Part shown: piece after piece, positions 44,622 to 49,593 of the stretch
How the letters are laid out: each line of letters opens with the position of its first letter
Position numbering within the stretch: the stretch's first letter is position 1
NCBI GenBank assembly: GCA_028291265.1
Contig: JAQGIK010000044.1
Location: 1 to 49,593 of the forward strand
DNA length: 49,593 nt
Reading direction: 5' to 3'
From: Caulobacter sp.
Lineage (GTDB): Bacteria > Pseudomonadota > Alphaproteobacteria > Caulobacterales > Caulobacteraceae
Notes under the pieces: generated by a model
What the model saw: only the letters and a program-made list of their open reading frames with translations
What the model was told of the DNA's origin: nothing
Database searches by the model: none
Program-made: the position numbers and the translations under genes

Positions 44622-45226
44622 GGACCAACCTGTTCCGCGCCGCGGCCGTTGCGGCCGTGGCCGTGGCCCTTTCGGGCTGCATCACCCTCTTCCCGGAGGC
44701 CGAACCGGCCAAGCTCTACCGGTTCGAGATCAGCGCCCCGTCGGAGGTGCAGGCCAAGACCTTCACCGTCACCCGCGGACCGATCGCCTTCGACCGCGCC
44801 GCGGCCAGCGACGGCATCGTCGCCGTCACCGGCGACACGGTGCAGTACATCGACAGCGCCCGCTGGGTGGCCCCGGCCCAGCAGATCTTCGAGGAGGAAC
44901 TGGTCCGCGCCTTCCAGGCCGGTCCCGCCCGCCTGATCGGTCGCGGCGAGGTCGGCAAGAGCGACTGGCTGATGCGGCTCGACGTCCAGCGCTTCGAGGC
45001 CGACTACCGCAACGGCCCTGAGGCCGCGCCGGTGATCGTCGTCGAGATCAAGGTCGCCCTGACCCGCAACGTCCGCGACGGCGACACCTTCGAGACCGTG
45101 CTGAAAACCGAGGTCCAGGCCGGCGACAACCGCGTCAGCGCCATCGTCCCGGCCTTCAACAGCGCCCTGACCAAGAGCCTGACCGACCTCAACAGCTGGA
45201 TCGTGGCGACGGGCGGCAGGCGCTAG
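44618..45226 (+). CDS. ABC-type transport auxiliary lipoprotein (PqiC-like)
   Basis: 202 residues with a GTG start overlapping the MCE gene stop by 4 bases. The N-terminus has a lipobox (AVALSGCITLF). Downstream: LYRFEI at the first strand, GDTVQYIDSARWVAP(A)QQIFEEELVRAF and VVEIKVALTRNV, typical of the auxiliary lipoprotein paired with Mce operons. It probably sits on the inner leaflet of the outer membrane and receives or hands over lipid. Confidence 0.9.
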   Translation: MRTNLFRAAAVAAVAVALSGCITLFPEAEPAKLYRFEISAPSEVQAKTFTVTRGPIAFDRAAASDGIVAVTGDTVQYIDSARWVAPAQQIFEEELVRAFQAGPARLIGRGEVGKSDWLMRLDVQRFEADYRNGPEAAPVIVVEIKVALTRNVRDGDTFETVLKTEVQAGDNRVSAIVPAFNSALTKSLTDLNSWIVATGGRR

Positions 45227-45234
45227 GCCCGGTT

Positions 45235-46644
45235 CTAGGCCAGGTCGAACAGGCCCGTCAGGTAGGGGTTGAGCATCCGGCCCCTGGGGTCGAGGTCGCG
45301 CCGCACCTCCAGGAAGTCCTTCCAGCGCGGATACAACGCCGCCAACCGCTGGCCCTTGAGGCTGTGCAGCTTGCCCCAGTGCGGCCGCCCGCCGGCCCGC
45401 TGAAAGATCGGCTCGATCAGTTCGAAGAAGAAGGCGTAGTCGTCCTTGTACCAGGCATGGACAGCGACCGAACCGCGCGGCCCCTCCTGGCCGAACGGCG
45501 AGAGCCAGGCGTCGTCGGCCGCGATGCGCCGCACCTCGATGGGGAAGAAGACGTCGCGGCGCTCCTTCTCGATCACCGCCTGCACCTCCTTCAGCGCCGC
45601 CAGTTGGGTCTCGGGCGGCAGGTGGTATTCCATCTCGTTGAACCGCACCGGCCGCTCGGTCGACAGCAGCTTCCAGCCCTCGTCGACCGCCGTCTCCGGC
45701 TCCGTGCCGCCCAGCAGCATGCCGGCCACGCTCTTCCGCACCCCGTTCGACCAGCCGAAGGTGTTGCGCAGCATCTTCAGCGCCTCGAGGAAGGCGTCGT
45801 CCGGGCTGGCCGGCGGGGCTAGGGCCGGCTCGTCGGTTTCGTCATGGGTGATGTTGGCGGCCAGGCCGGTGAACGGGATGGCGTAGAACTCGTAGTTGCG
45901 GTGCGCCTTCCAGCGTTCCTCGGCCTTGCCCAGCGTCTCCTCGAACGGCTCGATCCACACCCGGCGGCGCAGGCGGCGGTTGGCCGTGGTGCGCAGCTTG
46001 ACCTGGGTGATGATCCCCAGCGCCCCCAGCGACACCCGGGCGGCATTGAACACCTCCGGCCGCTTGCCAGGATCGCATTCGACCGTCTCGCCGTCGGCGG
46101 TAACCAGGGTCAGAGCCGTGACGTCGCCGTGGATGGCCGGCAGGCCGATCCCCGTCCCGTGCGTGGCCGTCGAGATGGCCCCGGCCACCGACTGCTTGTT
46201 GATATCGGGCAGGTTGGCCATCGCCCGGTCCTTGGCGGCCAGCGCCGGTCCCAGCGCCCCGAGGCGCGTGCCGGCTCTGACCACGGCGGTGTCGCCCTCC
46301 CAGCCGACGACACCGGCGATGGCGTCCAGCGACACCAGCGTGCCGTTGGTCGCCGCCAGGGCCGTGAAACTGTGCCCCGCCCCGACCGCCCGGATCGGTC
46401 CGACGGCCGCTTTCAGCCCGGCCGCCAACTCTCCTTCGTCCTTCGGCGCCAGCCGCTGGGCCGGATAGCTGTTCTGGATGCCCGACCAGTTGCGCCACAG
46501 CAGCCGCCCCTGCCCGTTGACGGCGTCCGGCGACGGCGGCTCGGGCTTGTCTCGGTTGGCGATCGCCGCCGCCCCGCCGCCTGCCAGCACCACGCCGCCG
46601 ACCCCGGCCGCGCCCATCACGATCGCCTTGCGCCGCGTGACCAT
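45235..46644 (-). CDS. FAD-linked sugar lactone oxidase (D-arabinono-/L-gulono-lactone oxidase family)
   Basis: 469 residues. A twin-arginine-like start (TRRKAIVMGAAGVGGVVLAG) is followed by the VAO-type FAD domain with AVGAGHSFTALA (possible covalent flavin His) and SVAGAISTATHGTGIGL. The C-terminal half has the ALO family motif RPHWGKLHSL and ends DPRGRMLNPYL. It oxidises a sugar-1,4-lactone. Its start overlaps the cytochrome gene stop by 1 base, so electrons probably go to that cytochrome rather than oxygen. Confidence 0.9.
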   Translation of the reverse strand: MVTRRKAIVMGAAGVGGVVLAGGGAAAIANRDKPEPPSPDAVNGQGRLLWRNWSGIQNSYPAQRLAPKDEGELAAGLKAAVGPIRAVGAGHSFTALAATNGTLVSLDAIAGVVGWEGDTAVVRAGTRLGALGPALAAKDRAMANLPDINKQSVAGAISTATHGTGIGLPAIHGDVTALTLVTADGETVECDPGKRPEVFNAARVSLGALGIITQVKLRTTANRRLRRRVWIEPFEETLGKAEERWKAHRNYEFYAIPFTGLAANITHDETDEPALAPPASPDDAFLEALKMLRNTFGWSNGVRKSVAGMLLGGTEPETAVDEGWKLLSTERPVRFNEMEYHLPPETQLAALKEVQAVIEKERRDVFFPIEVRRIAADDAWLSPFGQEGPRGSVAVHAWYKDDYAFFFELIEPIFQRAGGRPHWGKLHSLKGQRLAALYPRWKDFLEVRRDLDPRGRMLNPYLTGLFDLA

Positions 46645-46988
46645 CAGTTGGCTCCCGACATGAAGTGGATCAGCGCCTCATAGTCCGCCGCCGTGCAACC
46701 GGCGCACTGGCCGCCGGCCGGCATGGCCTTGAAGCCCTGCACGGTATGGCCGACCAGGGTCGGCACGCCCTGCTTCATCCGCGGGGCCCAGGCCGCCGCA
46801 TCGCCGGCCAGCGGCGCGCCCGACGCCTTGATGGTGTGGCAGGTCTTGCAGGAGGTCTCGTACAGCACCGCCAACCGGCCGTCCGGCGGAACCAACGCCG
46901 CCGATTGCTCGGGCGTGATCGGCTTGGCCTGAGGGGCGCAGGCGCAGAGGGCGAGCGCCGACGCGGCGATTGCGAGAAGTCTGGTCAT
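46644..46988 (-). CDS. cytochrome c5-like protein, likely lipoprotein
   Basis: 114 residues. The start MTRLLAIAASALALCACAP has a lipobox (LCAC). The heme site is C47-KT-C50-H51, with Met89 in KAMPAGG as the axial ligand, and a second pair C95/C98 (QCAGC) just after it, the disulfide of c5-type cytochromes. It is translated just before, and coupled to, the lactone oxidase, so it likely accepts its electrons in the periplasm. Confidence 0.9.
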   Translation of the reverse strand: MTRLLAIAASALALCACAPQAKPITPEQSAALVPPDGRLAVLYETSCKTCHTIKASGAPLAGDAAAWAPRMKQGVPTLVGHTVQGFKAMPAGGQCAGCTAADYEALIHFMSGAN

Positions 46989-47067
46989 GCCGTCCCCGAT
47001 CGGGCGCGTGAGTCCGCCCTTGGAGCGAAGGTGACACCAGCGTCACCTATTTTGGCAAGCCTCCCCC

Positions 47068-47967
47068 TCAGGACTGGGGAACGCCGTGCAGCCGTTTCGC
47101 GGCGTTGAGGGTGTTCTGCAGCAGGCAGGCGATGGTCATCGGCCCAACCCCGCCCGGCACCGGCGTGATCCAGCCGGCCACCTTGACCGCCTCGTCGAAG
47201 GCGACGTCGCCGACCAGCCGCGTCTTGCCCTGCGCCGCCTTCTCCGGGTCGCGCGACGGCAGCCGGTTGATGCCGACATCGATCACCGCCGCTCCGGGCT
47301 TGATCCAGTCGCCGCGCACCATCTCCGTCCGCCCGACGGCGGCGACCAGGATGTCGGCCTCGCGGCACACCCCGGCCAGATCGACCGTGCGGCTGTGGGC
47401 GATGGTCACCGTGCAGTCGGCGGCCAGCAGCAGCTGAGCCATCGGCTTGCCCATCAGGTTCGAGCGCCCGATCACCACCGCCCGCTTGCCCTTCAGGTCG
47501 CCCAGCGCATCCTTGAGCAGCATCATGCAGCCGACCGGCGTGCAGGCCGTCAGCGCCGGCAGCCCGCTGGCCAGCCGCCCGGCGTTGGTCACCGTCAACC
47601 CATCGACGTCCTTGTCCGGCGAAATCCGCGCGACGATGCGGTCCTGCGACAGATGGGCCGGCACGGGGAACTGCACCAGGATGCCGTGGATGGCCGGGTC
47701 GCTGTTTAGCTGGTCGATCAGCCCGAACAACTCGGCCTCGGTCACATCGGCCGCCAGCCGGTGGGTCTCCGAATACATCCCGGCGGCGCTGGTCTGCTCG
47801 CCCTTGTTTCGCACATAGACCTGGCTGGCCGGATCCTCGCCGACCAGCACCACCGTGAGGCCGGGCGTCAGGCCGTGCGAGGCCTTCAGGGCCGCGACCT
47901 CCTCGGCCACCCGCTCGCGCACCCCGGCGGCGAACGCCTTGCCGTCGATGATCGTCGCCTGGCTCAT
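47068..47967 (-). CDS. folD: bifunctional methylenetetrahydrofolate dehydrogenase/cyclohydrolase
   Basis: 299 residues, the usual length. The motifs are [16 protein letters not shown] (active-site Lys), [36 protein letters not shown] for NADP, and [17 protein letters not shown]. It interconverts 5,10-methylene- and 10-formyl-tetrahydrofolate. The substrate-loop CTP reads TACTP instead of the common RPCTP. No linked folate genes nearby. Confidence 0.95.
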   Translation of the reverse strand: MSQATIIDGKAFAAGVRERVAEEVAALKASHGLTPGLTVVLVGEDPASQVYVRNKGEQTSAAGMYSETHRLAADVTEAELFGLIDQLNSDPAIHGILVQFPVPAHLSQDRIVARISPDKDVDGLTVTNAGRLASGLPALTACTPVGCMMLLKDALGDLKGKRAVVIGRSNLMGKPMAQLLLAADCTVTIAHSRTVDLAGVCREADILVAAVGRTEMVRGDWIKPGAAVIDVGINRLPSRDPEKAAQGKTRLVGDVAFDEAVKVAGWITPVPGGVGPMTIACLLQNTLNAAKRLHGVPQS

Positions 47968-48021
47968 GGGGCTCTCCGCTGGGTTGGCAGCCCCTACCCC
48001 CTCAGGCCGCGACTCGCAACG

Positions 48022-48549
48022 TCAGCGCAGCGTGGTCAGGGCGATGGCCTGCTCGACGGCCCGCATGGCGGTGTAGGCGTCCGAGCCGGCGACGAAGACC
48101 GAAAATCGGATGCTCGGCTCCTCCAGCGCGCAGATCGCCCCGCCGGTCAGGCTGGGCACGTCGTCATAGACCCAGCACAGGAAGGTCCCGGTCCCGCCCG
48201 CCGTCTTCAGCGTCTTGCGCTGGATGCCCATCGACGGATCACCGATCATCGCCGCCCGGTTCATCTTGGTCATCACCGTCTCGACGAACGTCCGTGGCGC
48301 GGTGTTGTTGGGCGTCATGGTGCTGTAGGCCAGGGTCAGCTTGGCGGGCTTCTTCTCGATGGTCAGGGTGCAGTCGAAGACGAAGCTGCGCGAGCCGTTG
48401 CCGCCGGCCTGCACCGGCTGGGCCACGCAGCCGGCGAAACTCTCGGGCGCGACGACCGACCGGCCGTTCCCCAGGTCGACGGTTTCGGCGCCGGCAACGG
48501 CGGGCAGGCCCAAGGCCAGGATGAGGGCGACGGCGGCGATCTTGACCAT
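48022..48549 (-). CDS. small exported protein, 175 aa
   Basis: From the ATG at 48549 (GGAG upstream) it has a signal peptide (VALILALGLPAVAGAE). The mature protein has several cysteines (FAGCVAQ, VFDCTLT, FLCWVYDD, GAICALEE) suggesting two disulfides, and a VAGSDAYTAMRAVEQAIAL tail. The family is not recognised; it is probably periplasmic. It stands alone between folD and the divergent VWA gene. Confidence 0.65.
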   Translation of the reverse strand: MVKIAAVALILALGLPAVAGAETVDLGNGRSVVAPESFAGCVAQPVQAGGNGSRSFVFDCTLTIEKKPAKLTLAYSTMTPNNTAPRTFVETVMTKMNRAAMIGDPSMGIQRKTLKTAGGTGTFLCWVYDDVPSLTGGAICALEEPSIRFSVFVAGSDAYTAMRAVEQAIALTTLR

Positions 48550-48697
48550 GGGAGGCTCCATTCCTCCCACCACCCTAGGCATCGCCCGAAATGCCGCATC
48601 CCCCAAAACAGGGTGTGCCCGCGACCAAGCGTTCCGCTGGACAGACGGCCTTCAAGCCCCCATCCTGCAACTTCAAACGACCGTTCGGACGCCGCCC

Positions 48698-49593
48698 ATG
48701 TTCATGACCTTCTTCTCGGAGCTGCGCCAGGCCAAGGTGCCGGTGACGCTCAAGGAGTACCTGGTGCTCATGGAGGCGCTCGACAAATCGGTCATCGACC
48801 GCTCCGTCGAGGATTTCTACTACCTGTCGCGCGCCACCCTGGTGAAGGACGAGAAGAACCTCGACAAGTTCGACCGCGTCTTCAGCCACGTCTTCAAGGG
48901 CCTGGAAATGGTCGGCGACGGCCTGACCTCCGAGATCCCGGCCGAGTGGCTGAAAGCCCTGACCGAGAAGTTCCTCACCGACGAGGAAAAGGCCGCCATC
49001 GAGGCCATGGGCGGCTTCGAGGAGCTGATGAAGACGTTGCAGGAGCGGCTCGAGGAACAGAAGAAGCGCCACGAGGGCGGCAACAAGATGATCGGCACCG
49101 GCGGCACCAGCCCCTTCGGCGCCAACGGCTACAATCCCGAAGGCGTCCGCATCGGCCAGGACAAGGGCCGCCACGGCCGGGCCGTGAAGGTCTGGGACTA
49201 GCGCGAGTACAAGAATCTCGACGACAGCGTCGAACTGGGCACCCGCAACATCAAGATCGCCCTGCGCCGCCTGCGCAAGTTCGCCCGCGAGGGCGCGCCG
49301 GACGAGCTCGACCTCGACGGCACCATCAAGGGCACCAGCCGCAAGGGCTACCTCGACATCGTCATGCGGCCCGAGCGCCGCAACAAGATCAAGGTCCTGA
49401 TCTTCTTCGACATCGGCGGCTCGATGGACAGCCACATCAAGCTCTGCGAGGAGCTGTTCAGCGCCGCGCGCACCGAGTTCAAGAACCTGGAGTTCTTCTA
49501 CTTCCACAACTGCCTCTACGAGGGGGTGTGGAAGGACAACAGACGTCGCCATGCCGAGAAGATCCCGACCTGGGACCTGCTGAACAAATACCC
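48698..49593 (+). pseudogene. VWA/CoxE-like protein, interrupted by in-frame TAG and cut by window end
   Basis: From the ATG at 48698 the frame runs 167 codons to AVKVWD and then TAG (49199-49201). The same frame continues without a shift into REYKNLDDSVELGTRNIKIA and on to the window end with the VWA metal site DIGGSMD. The two parts are the normal N-terminal and central parts of the CoxE-like VWA family, whose intact members read through this point (usually Lys or Glu there). The nucleotide change could be a single base (AAG or GAG to TAG). Intact members often pair with a MoxR-type ATPase. Either the gene is a nonsense pseudogene, or the base is a sequencing error. An unusual AGA CGT CGC CAT run lies near 49540. 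Confidence 0.7.

Overview
The window is a high-GC chromosomal segment from an alphaproteobacterium, most likely Caulobacterales (Caulobacter/Phenylobacterium type). The main evidence is a CckA-type hybrid histidine kinase downstream of fliQ-fliR-flhB on the same strand, an arrangement known from Caulobacter. The phospho-acceptor His335 and Asp636 are each offset by 13 residues from His322 and Asp623 of C. crescentus CckA. A CtrA-box-like sequence precedes fliQ. No gap between genes exceeds about 300 bases. There is no integrase, transposase or CRISPR array.

Layout. 1-4.8 kb: three tandem secreted RTX (calcium-binding repeat) proteins with near-identical C-terminal modules; the first is cut by the window edge and the second carries a predicted seven-bladed FG-GAP propeller. 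4.8-9.9 kb (minus strand): a small unknown gene, cckA, a mosaic inverted-repeat element, then flhB, fliR and fliQ. 9.9-11.7 kb (minus): a small accessory cluster with an orphan SUKH protein, an orphan DUF1778 antitoxin, and a Phd-like/PemK-like toxin-antitoxin pair whose promoter carries a perfect palindrome. 11.8-17.2 kb (plus): a CNNM/CBS transporter-like protein, an unknown 480-residue protein with a possible Cry-toxin-like helical domain, a glycerate-kinase-like P-loop protein, an unknown protein, NnrU and a 32-residue exported peptide. 17.1-21.5 kb: glutathione peroxidase, Gfo/Idh/MocA dehydrogenase, zinc-free MDR oxidoreductase, two small exported proteins and a conserved hypothetical.

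21.7-23.5 kb (minus): a two-gene unit in which both products have transmembrane segments and a four-cysteine zinc ribbon; one has a superinfection-immunity-like membrane hairpin. 23.6-26.6 kb: a DUF418 membrane protein and a class C beta-lactamase-fold hydrolase. 26.5-33.0 kb (minus): a tightly packed probable operon, glmU - three related small exported proteins - rpiA - gor - class II DAHP synthase. 33.1-33.9 kb: a phosphoglycolate phosphatase-like gene and tRNA-Val(CAC). 33.9-38.3 kb: an erythromycin-esterase-like protein, two small unknowns, a GH144-like glucanase and an aspartyl/asparaginyl hydroxylase. 38.4-41.6 kb: a Mur ligase (Mpl-like) convergent with a DUF4153 protein. 41.7-45.2 kb: a four-gene Mla/Mce-type lipid transport operon. 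45.2-47.0 kb: a lactone oxidase coupled to a cytochrome c5-like protein. 47.0-49.6 kb: folD, a small exported protein, and a VWA/CoxE-like gene broken by an in-frame TAG and cut by the window end.

Most of the window is ordinary core metabolism and envelope biology. The parts least explained by known families are the tandem RTX set, the Cry-like helical protein, the paired zinc-ribbon membrane proteins, the exported triplet inside the glmU-rpiA operon, and the interrupted VWA gene. All family assignments come from reading motifs, not from database searches.
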